Assembly: GCA_007571095.1 (NCBI GenBank)
Contig: RKSB01000162.1
Span: forward strand, 1-13,901
Length of the DNA: 13,901 nt
From: K189A clade bacterium
Lineage (GTDB): Bacteria; Pseudomonadota; Gammaproteobacteria; Pseudomonadales; Azotimanducaceae
Reading direction: 5' to 3'
Positions 6,585-13,871 of the stretch are shown piece by piece. Position numbers and translations under genes: made by a program. Numbering within the stretch: position 1 is the first letter of the stretch; each line of letters starts with the position of its first letter. The notes beneath the pieces are model-generated. The model was given only the letters and a program-made list of their open reading frames with translations, searched no databases and was not told where the DNA came from.

Positions 6585-8254
6585 GTAAAGAGATACACCG
6601 CAAACATTCGGCCCAAATCGTCGATGGTGTCGAGCAGGCACCCAGTCGGGCGATGCTCTATGCAACCGGCTTTCAGGATTCGGACTTTTCTCGGTCGCAG
6701 ATCGGCATTGCTTCGACATGGAGCAACCTGACACCCTGCAACATGCACATCGACAAGCTGGCGAAGGCCTCCGCAGCCGGTGCCGACGCCGCCGGCGGCA
6801 AAAGCATCATCTTCAATACCATCACCATCTCCGACGGCATCTCCATGGGTACGCCGGGCATGCGCTACTCGCTGGTCAGCCGAGAGGTGATCGCCGACAG
6901 CATTGAAACGGTGGTCTGCGGGCAGGGCTTTGACGGCTTTGTCGCCATTGGCGGCTGCGACAAGAACATGCCTGGCTGTGCCATGGCGATGGCCAGAATC
7001 GACAGGCCGTCGGTGTTCGTTTACGGCGGTACGATTAAGCCGGGGGCCGAGCGGCGCGACATTGTGTCCGTCTTTGAGGCGGTTGGCAAGCACTCCACCG
7101 GCGACATCGGCGACATCGAACTCAAGGAGATTGAGCGCACCGCCATTCCCGGCCCGGGCTCGTGTGGCGGCATGTACACGGCCAACACCATGGCCTCTGC
7201 GATTGAGGCACTGGGGCTGTCCCTGCCGGGCAGTTCCTCGATGGAGGCTGTCTCCACAACCAAGGAACAGGATGCCGAGCGCGCAGGGTCGGCGGTCGCA
7301 CACCTGTTGAAGAGAGGCATTCGGCCTTCTGACATTCTCTGCCGTGAGGCGTTTGAAAACGCCATCGTTCTGGTGATTGCGCTGGAGGGCTCAACCAATG
7401 CGGTGCTGCACCTGCTTGCGATTGCCAAAGAAGCCGGCGTTCCGCTGACACTTGATGATTTCAACGACATAGGTGCACACACGCCAGTCCTGGCTGACAT
7501 GCGGCCTTCCGGCCAGTATGCCATGTCCGAGCTGATTGATGTAGGTGGCATCCAGCCTCTGATGAAGACGCTTCTGGATGAAGGTCTGTTGCACGGAGGC
7601 TGCATGACTGTGACCGGCCAGACGCTGGCTGAAAACTTGAAGGAGGTGGCACCCTATCCGCCGGAACAGAGAGTTATTCGACCGCTGAGTGATCCGGTCA
7701 AGGCCGACAGCCATCTGGTTATTCTTCGAGGCAATCTGGCACCCGAAGGTGCAGTGGCCAAAATCACCGGCCACGAAGGCTTGCAGTTTACCGGCAAGGC
7801 CAGATGCTACGACAGCGAAGAGGCTGCCATGCAGGCGATCGTTTCGGGCGAGGTTGTTGAAAACGACGTACTGGTTGTTCGTTACGAAGGCCCCAGAGGA
7901 GGGCCGGGCATGAGAGAAATGCTTTCACCGACTTCCGCCATCAACGGCAGAGGCCTGGGCGGCAAGGTCGCCCTGATCACCGATGGCAGGTTCTCCGGTG
8001 GCTCACACGGCTTTGTCATCGGCCACATCACGCCGGAAGCCTTCAACGGAGGCCCGATTGCCCTGATAGAAGACGGCGACACCATCACCATTGACGCCAC
8101 CGCAAGGACTCTGCATCTGGTGATTGACGACCAGGAGATGGCCGACCGACAAAAACGCTGGCAACCGCCTGCACCCAAGGCCACTCGCGGCGTTTTGGCC
8201 AAGTATGCTCGTCAGGTCAGTTCCGCCAGCCTGGGGGCGGTTACAGACGTTTAG
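6581..8254 (+). CDS. ilvD: Dihydroxy-acid dehydratase
   Basis: IlvD removes water from 2,3-dihydroxy-isovalerate and -methylvalerate to give the 2-oxo acids for valine, leucine and isoleucine. It is an iron-sulfur enzyme of the IlvD/Edd family. The 557-residue product fits the shorter IlvD subgroup. Candidate cluster ligands are C53 (LTPCNMH), C126 (GGCDKNMPG) and C195 (GPGSCGGMYTANTM), with K128 next to the second. The C-terminal signature LITDGRFSGGSHGFVIGHI is present. Translation starts at a GTG that overlaps the argA stop (GTGA), so the two are probably translationally coupled. An AGGCGG in the end of argA can act as ribosome binding site. The N-terminal HRKHSAQIVDGVEQAPSRAM is typical of the family and rules out the next ATG as start. 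Which cluster type it carries is not decided here. Confidence 0.96.
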   Translation: MSKEIHRKHSAQIVDGVEQAPSRAMLYATGFQDSDFSRSQIGIASTWSNLTPCNMHIDKLAKASAAGADAAGGKSIIFNTITISDGISMGTPGMRYSLVSREVIADSIETVVCGQGFDGFVAIGGCDKNMPGCAMAMARIDRPSVFVYGGTIKPGAERRDIVSVFEAVGKHSTGDIGDIELKEIERTAIPGPGSCGGMYTANTMASAIEALGLSLPGSSSMEAVSTTKEQDAERAGSAVAHLLKRGIRPSDILCREAFENAIVLVIALEGSTNAVLHLLAIAKEAGVPLTLDDFNDIGAHTPVLADMRPSGQYAMSELIDVGGIQPLMKTLLDEGLLHGGCMTVTGQTLAENLKEVAPYPPEQRVIRPLSDPVKADSHLVILRGNLAPEGAVAKITGHEGLQFTGKARCYDSEEAAMQAIVSGEVVENDVLVVRYEGPRGGPGMREMLSPTSAINGRGLGGKVALITDGRFSGGSHGFVIGHITPEAFNGGPIALIEDGDTITIDATARTLHLVIDDQEMADRQKRWQPPAPKATRGVLAKYARQVSSASLGAVTDV

Positions 8255-8281
8255 CGGGATTCGCCTTGTTCTGAGGGAGTT

Positions 8282-8300
8282 TTCGGCGCGTTCAGCCGAA
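8282..8300. terminator. Hairpin between convergent ilvD and the large MORN gene
   Basis: TTCGGC (8282-8287) and GCCGAA (8295-8300) pair around a 7-nt loop, 27 nt after the ilvD stop. No T-run follows, so it may only slow or mark the end of transcription. CGTCATCAA occurs twice nearby (from about 8302 and 8328). Nothing else was seen in the 140-nt gap. Confidence 0.3.
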
Positions 8301-8394
8301 GCGTCATCAAGCGATGCCGAACAGCAATTCGTCATCAACTGCTGATTAAAAGTAATGAGGGTGCAGGTGTCGGGCTAACGATTCCTGCTGGTGC

Positions 8395-9600
8395 TCAGGT
8401 CATCCTTACCCCTTGCCCAAGCTCGCAGGCGCAGGTAAAGCTTGGCTTAAACCTTGGCTCGCAGGTAATCTTTGGCTCGCAGGTAATCCTTTGGACTTCG
8501 AGCGTGCTACAGCAGGGTTGAGCCTCTTGACTGTTTTTGCAGGTGGCTTTCCTTCTCAGTTGACCGTTTTCATCGTACAACTCATAAGGGCCATCCCTTT
8601 CCCCATATTTCCAGGCACTCTTTTCCTTGAGCTGGCCGTTTTCGTACCAGGCCCTGAAGGGACCATGCTTTTTCCCGCAGCTATAGCGGCCCTTTTCTTT
8701 TAATTGACCGTTTTTGTACCAGGTCTCGAAGGGTCCCCTACGGCAGCAGATACCACCCCAACGATCCCAGCTGCCCTTCTCTTTGAGTTGACCATTTTCA
8801 TACCAGGTCTCGAAGGGTCCATGCTTGTTCCCGTCGCTATAGCCGCCTTGTTCCTTTAATTGACCGTTTTTATAGTAGATCTCAAAGGGACCCTCCCGAA
8901 GCGGAGGGTCAATAGAGTTGTAGCTTTTCCTTTCCGAGGTGTATCTCTCCTTTAGCTGGCCGTTTTCATAATAGGTCTCACAGGGACCAATTACCCCAGA
9001 TTCCCAAGTTTGTTTTTTCTTTAACCGACCATTCGCATCATAAAACTCGAAGGAGCCAATCGGTTCTCCATGCTTATAGGTGTACTTCGAACTCAATCGA
9101 CCGTTTTCGTGCCAGCACTCAAAAAGACCGTGCTTTCTGCCATCGGCATAGTTGCTTTTCTTTCTCAGGTGGCCGTTGCTATGCCATGACTCGAAGGAAC
9201 CATGCTTTTCCCCATGTTTCCAGGCCTGCTTCTCCTTTAACTGACCATTTGCATACCAGAACTCAAAAAGACCGTGCTTTCTTCCATCGATATAGTCACC
9301 CTTCTCCTCTAGCTGGCCGTTGCTATGCCATGTCTCGAAGGGACCATGCTTTTTCCCGTATTTCCAGGTACCTTTTTCCTTTAACCGACCATTTTCATAG
9401 TTGACTTCAAAGGGGCCATTTCGGCGCCACACCTTAGCTTGTTGAAACAGTTTAATCAGACCAAATATTGCTATCCCAATAGCGAGCAAGGGCGGCCACA
9501 TTGCTATCAATGACACAACAAACAGAAGAAAAAGCCCTAGCGCATCTTGTTCCTCCTGGTACTTACGACGACTCTTTCGAACAACTCTGATACCTCTCAT
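8395..9600 (-). CDS. Membrane-anchored protein with 12 MORN_2-type repeats and a cysteine-rich tail
   Basis: The function is unknown. The N-terminus is basic (about 1-13), followed by a hydrophobic stretch (21-52) interrupted by WPP at 35-37, which could be one helix or a hairpin of two. From residue 61 to about 358 there are 12 repeats of about 24 residues with the pattern HGPFETWYENGQLKEKGxWKxG, the MORN variant found in YwqK-like proteins; repeats 7 and 9 carry insertions. The tail (354-392) has seven cysteines, partly from an 18-nt unit coding ITCEPK repeated twice. No toxin-like gene is adjacent, so an antitoxin role, the automatic label for such proteins, is not supported here. The start at 9600 has no clear ribosome binding site. 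G+C is lower than in ilvD. It shares near-identical repeat units with the small MORN gene at 10436-10987. Confidence 0.85.
   Translation of the reverse strand: MRGIRVVRKSRRKYQEEQDALGLFLLFVVSLIAMWPPLLAIGIAIFGLIKLFQQAKVWRRNGPFEVNYENGRLKEKGTWKYGKKHGPFETWHSNGQLEEKGDYIDGRKHGLFEFWYANGQLKEKQAWKHGEKHGSFESWHSNGHLRKKSNYADGRKHGLFECWHENGRLSSKYTYKHGEPIGSFEFYDANGRLKKKQTWESGVIGPCETYYENGQLKERYTSERKSYNSIDPPLREGPFEIYYKNGQLKEQGGYSDGNKHGPFETWYENGQLKEKGSWDRWGGICCRRGPFETWYKNGQLKEKGRYSCGKKHGPFRAWYENGQLKEKSAWKYGERDGPYELYDENGQLRRKATCKNSQEAQPCCSTLEVQRITCEPKITCEPRFKPSFTCACELGQGVRMT
8454..8489 (-). repeat. 18-bp tandem repeat in the tail of the large MORN gene
   Basis: TTGGCTCGCAGGTAATC (8454-8470) is repeated directly at 8472-8488, period 18 bp, with degenerate copies further left (to about 8425). 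On the coding strand each unit gives ITCEP plus one residue. The period is a multiple of three, so copy-number change would keep the frame. Confidence 0.8.
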
Positions 9601-9661
9601 CTAACTAATGGCGTTACCTAAACCGGAAGTCAACAACAAGTCTATTGCCCTGATCAATGAC

Positions 9662-9694
9662 TTTTCCAGAAGGGTGTTCGTGAACTCTGGAAAA
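9662..9694. other. Inverted repeat between the YHS gene and the large MORN gene
   Basis: TTTTCCAGA (9662-9670) and TCTGGAAAA (9686-9694) form a perfect 9-bp stem around 15 nt that itself contains GTTC-GT-GAAC. It begins about 30 nt after the YHS stop on the minus strand. No T-run follows in that direction, so it may be an RNA-stabilising or processing structure in place of a strong terminator. Confidence 0.45.
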
Positions 9695-9724
9695 AAGAAA
9701 TCTTTGAATAAACGAAGGCCATGT

Positions 9725-10165
9725 TTACCGGTCGAGCAGGCCGCTCCAATACTTGTCGCCCCTCGGAATAAAGGTATCTATGTCGCCTTCCCAGATACGT
9801 CTGGCCAGCCTGTTGTAGTTGAAATAAAGCTTGCCCTTGTGCAGAGTCCAGGCGGTAGGGTCGCCGTAGGCTTTGCTTCTTTTGGCTGCTGCATAGGCGC
9901 AGTATCCTCCGTACTGGGGCGTATACCGAGCAGGGTCTTCAAGAAACTGGTCGCGATTTTTGGCGTTGCGAAAATGCCAGGTTACTCCGTCGTATTCGGC
10001 ACTGTAGGTGGCTGAGCCTTTCTGAGGTCCGTTGCCGTCAAAGTAGCTGATCAGGTCGTAACCGTCGGCACCCACTCCGCTTTTGTATGGGTACCAGAGG
10101 TTTTCAGACGCATTCAGCTGGCCGATGAGGCCAACGAACAACAGCCAGAGTGCAGTTTTTTTCAT
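9725..10165 (-). CDS. Exported YHS-domain protein
   Basis: The 146-residue protein has a clear signal peptide (MKKTALWLLFVGLIGQLNA, likely cleavage before S20), so it is expected in the periplasm. The mature part matches the YHS family: GYDLISYFD (35-43), GSATYSAEYDGVTWHF (50-65), then RYTPQYGGYCAYA (80-92) and AWTLHKGKLYFNYN (105-118). YHS domains are small and often thought to bind metal. A cysteine (C89) is present, but the precise role here is unknown. An AGGAG ribosome binding site (10175-10179) lies 9 nt before the ATG. The upstream sequence is a decayed copy of the end of ilvA, which suggests that this gene once followed ilvA directly and that the small MORN gene now separates them. 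Confidence 0.9.
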   Translation of the reverse strand: MKKTALWLLFVGLIGQLNASENLWYPYKSGVGADGYDLISYFDGNGPQKGSATYSAEYDGVTWHFRNAKNRDQFLEDPARYTPQYGGYCAYAAAKRSKAYGDPTAWTLHKGKLYFNYNRLARRIWEGDIDTFIPRGDKYWSGLLDR

Positions 10166-10283
10166 GGTTTGGTGCTCCTTTGTTTGTCTTCAGGTTCCGT
10201 TGGAAGTGTTCGGTGTTGACGAACCTGGTCTGAGGAAGGGTCGTCAGGCCGGGTTGGCCGATTCCTTCTGAAAAGGATAGCCC
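10157..10283 (-). pseudogene. Decayed copy of the ilvA 3' end, left direct repeat of the small MORN gene
   Basis: On the minus strand this block begins GGCTATCCTTTTC, continues GGAATCGGCCAACCCG, keeps a TGA where ilvA has its stop (10190-10192), and ends at the YHS start ATGAAAAAA. The intact copy at 10979-11106 shows the same order and spacing (94 against 93 nt to the stop, then 24 against 26 nt to the next ATG). About three quarters of the positions agree by eye, with small indels; most differences are transitions. An early TGA and frame changes exclude function. Positions 10284-10435 beyond it hold nothing recognised. Confidence 0.8.
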
Positions 10284-10435
10284 AAAGGCTCCAGAACTGC
10301 TGGCGGAATTGCAGGACTTCGTAGAGAGAAGGGAGTCGGTACTTATTTTGACAGACTGGAGGCACCAGGACGTTCGGAGGCTAGTGTTTTTATCCTTTGA
10401 TTTTACTGACTCGAAGGCCGAAAAACCGCCTGTTG

Positions 10436-10987
10436 CTAGCGTGCAAATCCCCCCCATTCCCCATTTTTCCAGATGTACTTGGCCCACAATTGACCCTTGT
10501 GGTATGTCCTATCGAAACCATCTAACTTGCCATCTTTATAGGTGACTTTTTTCTGCACTTCACGGTCTTCAGACCAGCACTCATAAGACCCATGCTTTTG
10601 CCCATTTTTCCACGTGCCTTTCTCCTTGAGTTGGCCGTTTGCATGCCAAGATTCAGAGAGACCATGCTTCTGCCCATTTTTCCAAGTACTCCTCTCCTGT
10701 AACTGACCGTTTTCATACCAGGATTCGAAGAGGCCATGTGGCTTTCCATCTTTATAGGTGCCTTTTTCCTCTGGTTGGCCGTTCTCATAATAGTACTCAT
10801 AAGGCCCATGCTTTTCCCCATTTTTCCAAGCGATCTTCCTCTCTAGCTGACCGTTTTCATACCAGGACCCAAAGGAACCATGCTCTTTCCCATCTTTCCA
10901 AGTGCCTTTCTCCTCTAACTGACCGTTTGCATAGTAAGACTCAAAGGATCCTTGTCTTTTCTCTTCTTTGGAGTGCGGTTTTTTCAT
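10436..10987 (-). CDS. Small MORN_2-repeat protein (about 7 repeats), no membrane segment
   Basis: The function is unknown. From the ATG at 10987 the product has 183 residues: a short charged lead (MKKPHSKEEKRQ) followed by about seven units of 24 residues, such as HGLFESWYENGQLQERSTWKNGQK. The last two units are degenerate, and the protein ends in WGGFAR. There is no signal peptide or transmembrane stretch, so it is probably cytoplasmic, unlike the larger paralogue at 8395-9600. A longer frame starts with TTG at 11017, overlapping the ilvA stop by 4 nt, but the ATG has the better site (AGGAAGAGGG, 10 nt upstream). The first codons ATGAAAAAA and the leader resemble those of the YHS gene. Direct repeats of the ilvA end flank the gene, and its G+C is low, which suggests insertion. 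Confidence 0.85.
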   Translation of the reverse strand: MKKPHSKEEKRQGSFESYYANGQLEEKGTWKDGKEHGSFGSWYENGQLERKIAWKNGEKHGPYEYYYENGQPEEKGTYKDGKPHGLFESWYENGQLQERSTWKNGQKHGLSESWHANGQLKEKGTWKNGQKHGSYECWSEDREVQKKVTYKDGKLDGFDRTYHKGQLWAKYIWKNGEWGGFAR

Positions 10988-11106
10988 GGTTTCATGTCCC
11001 TCTTCCTCTCTCTTCAAGCCTTGCCGGAAGCGTCCGATGCCGACGAACTGGCCTGCAGGAAGAGTCGATAGGTCGGGTTGGCCGATTCCTCTCGAAAAGG
11101 ATAGCC
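10979..11106 (-). repeat. Right direct repeat of the small MORN gene (ilvA end plus leader)
   Basis: This is the intact partner of the block at 10157-10283. It consists of the last 93 nt of ilvA including its stop (11014-11016), a 26-nt leader with ribosome binding site, and the first three codons of the MORN gene. AACCATGAAAAAA is identical in both copies. Confidence 0.8.
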
Positions 11107-12600
11107 GAGGCGTTCAAGGAATGCGCCGAAGCGAGCAGATTCTGCCGCTGGTACCTGAATGCCCGCCAGCACTCTGCCTACATCGGCACCGTGATTGCGA
11201 TAATGGAAAAGGCTGATATTCCAGTCCATGCCCTGTTTTCCGAGCATCTCAAGGAAATTCATCAGGGCACCCGGCCTTTCAGGAAACTCAAAGCGGTAGA
11301 GCAGTTCATCTGGCACCGGCGAACGGCCGCCCACCATGTGTCGAATATGCAGCTTGGCTGTCTCATTGTCTGTCAGGTCCAGTACATCCAGGCCTCTTTC
11401 TACCAGCTGTTTTGCGAGCTGCCGGCGTTCTTCGTCGTGCGACACTCGAATGCCGACGAAAATGTGGGCTCGCTCGGGGTCGTCCATGCGGTAGTTAAAT
11501 TCGGTCACGCTGCGAGTGCCGATCTGCTTGCAGAAGTCTCGAAAGGCACCCGGGCGTTCGGGGATGGTGACTCCAAACAGGGCTTCTCGGCCTTCGCCTA
11601 TCTCGGCCCTTTCGGCCACGAATTTGAGCGAATCGAAATTCATGTTGGCCCCGCAGGTGAGTGCAATCAGGTTCTTTTGACGCAGATTGTTTTGCTGGCA
11701 GTAGTTTTTCAGGCCGGCGACCGCCAGTGCACCTGCCGGCTCAAAAATCACTCGAGTATCTTCGTACAGGTCTTTGACCGCTCCGCACATCTCGTCGTTG
11801 CTGGCCGTGATGACTTGATCGACCAGCTGCCGGACCATGTTGAAGGGCAGGCGGCCCGGAGTCTTGACTGCGACGGCGTCAGCAAACCGGCCAACCTCAT
11901 CCAGCGTGACTCTCTTTCCAGCCTGTATCGAAGCCAACATGCAGGCTGAGTCTTCGGCTTCTACGCCAACAATCCTGATCTCGGGGCGCAGCAGCTTGAT
12001 GTAGCCGGCGATACCCGCTATCAGGCCGCCCCCGCCGATAGAGCAAAAAAGAACATCTATCGGATTGCGGTGCTGTCGAATGATTTCTGCGGCAATGGTC
12101 GCATTGCCGGCAATGATGTCGGCATCGTCAAAGGGAGGAATGAAGCAGGCCCCCGTTTTTTCGACCAGTTGTTCGGCAATGAGCAGACTGTCGTCCACGT
12201 TTTCGCCTCGCAGGATGACCTCTGCTCCCCAGTGGCGTACGGCATTCACCTTGATTTGTTGCGTGTGCTCTGGCATGACAATGGTCGCCTTGCAGTTCAG
12301 CTTTTGTGCCGCCAGTGCAACACCCTGGGCATGGTTGCCGGCCGAGCAGGCAACCACTCCGGCAGCCAGCTTGCCCTCTTGCCCGAGGCGGATCATCTTG
12401 TGATAGGCACCTCGAATCTTGAACGAGAACACAGGCTGCAAATCCTCTCGCTTCAGGAGTACGGTATTACCCGTTTGCTCCGACAGCCGAGGGGCGACAG
12501 CCAAGGTCGTCTCCTTCAGGAAGTCGTAGATGCCCGTGGTTGCAACACCCGTAAGCAGTGCGTTTTGAAGCTCATGGACAGGCTGTTCGGAATCCTTCAT
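11014..12600 (-). CDS. ilvA: Threonine deaminase (threonine ammonia-lyase), biosynthetic
   Basis: IlvA converts threonine to 2-oxobutanoate and ammonia, the first step specific to isoleucine. It is PLP-dependent and in this family allosterically inhibited by isoleucine. In 528 residues the catalytic domain (about 20-335) shows KREDLQPVFSFKIRGAY with the PLP lysine K61, CSAGNHAQGVA (85-95) and the phosphate-binding SIGGGGLIAG (187-196). Two ACT-like regulatory regions follow, each opening with a PERPGA motif (FGVTIPERPGAF near 350 and YRFEFPERPGAL near 445). After NPTYRLFL the protein has about a dozen extra serine- and alanine-rich residues compared with E. coli IlvA. The ATG lies 3 nt after the hemE stop, so the two are probably co-transcribed. 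The final ~93 nt are duplicated further downstream. Confidence 0.96.
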   Translation of the reverse strand: MKDSEQPVHELQNALLTGVATTGIYDFLKETTLAVAPRLSEQTGNTVLLKREDLQPVFSFKIRGAYHKMIRLGQEGKLAAGVVACSAGNHAQGVALAAQKLNCKATIVMPEHTQQIKVNAVRHWGAEVILRGENVDDSLLIAEQLVEKTGACFIPPFDDADIIAGNATIAAEIIRQHRNPIDVLFCSIGGGGLIAGIAGYIKLLRPEIRIVGVEAEDSACMLASIQAGKRVTLDEVGRFADAVAVKTPGRLPFNMVRQLVDQVITASNDEMCGAVKDLYEDTRVIFEPAGALAVAGLKNYCQQNNLRQKNLIALTCGANMNFDSLKFVAERAEIGEGREALFGVTIPERPGAFRDFCKQIGTRSVTEFNYRMDDPERAHIFVGIRVSHDEERRQLAKQLVERGLDVLDLTDNETAKLHIRHMVGGRSPVPDELLYRFEFPERPGALMNFLEMLGKQGMDWNISLFHYRNHGADVGRVLAGIQVPAAESARFGAFLERLGYPFREESANPTYRLFLQASSSASDASGKA

Positions 12601-12603
12601 GGT

Positions 12604-13653
12604 TCAGCCGGCGGAAGAGGGGGTGTAGCCTTGTACGTATTCGACCAGTCGGCGAACATTGTCCACAGGTGTTTGCGGCAGAATGCCGTGGCCCAGATTG
12701 AAGATGTGCCCGGGTTTGCCGCCGACTTCGCCCAGCAGGGCGGCCACCTTTTTCTCGATCACAGGCCAGTCGGCAAACAGCAGGCTGGGGTCGAGGTTGC
12801 CCTGAATGCTCGAACAGCCCAGACGATTCCAGGTGGGCATCAGAGGTTGCCGCCAGTCGAGTGCCATCAGATTCGGGCCAGTCTTGTACATGGAATCGAC
12901 CAGATGGCTGTTGCCTGTGCCGAAATAAATCACCGGCACACGCCCGCAGATGGCATCAAACAATTGGGTGGTGTGGGGCATGACGAACTGCTCAAAGTCT
13001 TCAAGGCTCAGGCAGCCGACCCAGGAGTCGAAAATCTGTATGGCTTGTACGCCGGCATCGATTTGCAACTGAACATAATCGGTAATCACTCGAACCAGCT
13101 TTTGCATGAGCCTTGACCAGGCGGCTGATTCCTGATGCATGAAGCACTTGAGGTACAGGTGGTTTTTGGAGCCGCCTCCCTCAATGGCGTAGGATGCCAA
13201 TGTAAAGGGCGCACCCGCAAAGCCGATCAGCGGAATATCGCCCGGCAGTTCCTGACGAGTGATGCCGATTGCATCCGCCACATACTTGAGTTGAGTGGCA
13301 GCCTCTACGGGTCGAAGGCAATCGACAGCGGTGCTACTGCGTACCGGGTTGTGAAACACAGGCCCTGTTCCGGGCAGGTAATCAAGTTCCAGCCCCATGG
13401 GAATCATTACAGGCAGCAGGTCGGCAAACAGAATGGCGGCATCCGTCTTGAGGATACGTTGGGCATCCACGGCCACCTGGGCCATCGACTCTGGAGTGGT
13501 GAACCATTCGATGCCGGGCGTATCCCCCTTGAGTTTGCGGTATTCCGGCATGTAACGGCCAGCCTGCCGATTAAGCCAGACGGGAGTATGCCCGGCAGGT
13601 TCGCCTCTGCAAGCCTTCAGATAGGCACTTTCTTTCAGGGGGTCTTTTTTCAT
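12604..13653 (-). CDS. hemE: Uroporphyrinogen decarboxylase
   Basis: HemE removes four carboxyl groups from uroporphyrinogen III to give coproporphyrinogen III in haem synthesis; it is a cofactor-free cytoplasmic enzyme. The 349-residue product is of normal length. It has PVWLNRQAGRYMPEYR (24-39, with R29 and R33), FADLL with D78, GFAGAPFTLASYAIEGGGSK (144-163, with Y155), FDSW with S210 and FNLGHGILP with H322. These correspond to the substrate-binding and catalytic residues of the family. The ribosome binding site is weak. ilvA follows 3 nt after the stop. A truncated copy of the first ~50 codons lies upstream, beyond the presumed promoter. Confidence 0.96.
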   Translation of the reverse strand: MKKDPLKESAYLKACRGEPAGHTPVWLNRQAGRYMPEYRKLKGDTPGIEWFTTPESMAQVAVDAQRILKTDAAILFADLLPVMIPMGLELDYLPGTGPVFHNPVRSSTAVDCLRPVEAATQLKYVADAIGITRQELPGDIPLIGFAGAPFTLASYAIEGGGSKNHLYLKCFMHQESAAWSRLMQKLVRVITDYVQLQIDAGVQAIQIFDSWVGCLSLEDFEQFVMPHTTQLFDAICGRVPVIYFGTGNSHLVDSMYKTGPNLMALDWRQPLMPTWNRLGCSSIQGNLDPSLLFADWPVIEKKVAALLGEVGGKPGHIFNLGHGILPQTPVDNVRRLVEYVQGYTPSSAG

Positions 13654-13691
13654 GCGACTCAGGGCGCGGCTGGGACATTTGTGAGTGGCCT

Positions 13692-13718
13692 AGTATAGCC
13701 TGAAGGCGAAGTTCGCCT
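13692..13718 (-). promoter_or_regulatory. Candidate hemE promoter with a 15-bp palindrome
   Basis: On the minus strand TATACT (13692-13697) lies about 39 nt before the hemE ATG. Next to it, where the spacer and -35 would be, is the perfect dyad AGGCGAA-G-TTCGCCT (13704-13718). A repressor or activator binding here would control hemE-ilvA and perhaps the genes after them. The regulator is not known. Confidence 0.45.
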
Positions 13719-13730
13719 GAGCCGATCAGT

Positions 13731-13871
13731 CTGACTCCATTCGATCCAGCAGCCTTTCTCCGGTCTTGCGGCATGTAGCGGCCAGCCTGCCGATTAAGCC
13801 AAACGGGAGTATGTCCGGCAGGCTCGCCTCTGAAGCCTTCAGACAGGCACTTTCTTTCAGGGGGTCTTTTT
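13731..13871 (-). pseudogene. Truncated duplicate of the hemE 5' end
   Basis: Positions 13769-13871 repeat 13546-13649 of hemE with five substitutions and one deleted base, about 94% identity by hand count. The copy still encodes RGEPAGHTPVWLNRQAGRYM, identical to HemE residues 16-35; the four substitutions in that part are all silent. It has lost the ATG region (the sequence reads AGCCAAAAAGACC), carries a frameshift, and beyond codon 36 is shortened and degenerate down to a GGATCGAATGG that matches hemE codons 48-50. No product is expected. The remaining 30 bases of the window hold nothing recognised. Confidence 0.85.

Noticed and set aside
6134..7303. 389-codon open frame antisense to argA and ilvD
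   Set aside because: It spans the junction of two clearly conserved genes on the other strand and shows no motif.
8640..9420. CRISPR-like or satellite DNA array
   Set aside because: The 72-bp period is fully explained by in-frame MORN repeats; there are no constant repeats separated by unique spacers.
10639..11949. 436-codon open frame opposite the small MORN gene and ilvA
   Set aside because: Its repetitive first part is the mirror of the MORN repeats and the rest is antisense to the conserved ilvA.
12070..13116. 348-codon open frame opposite ilvA and hemE
   Set aside because: It crosses the hemE-ilvA junction, both of which carry complete family motifs on the minus strand.
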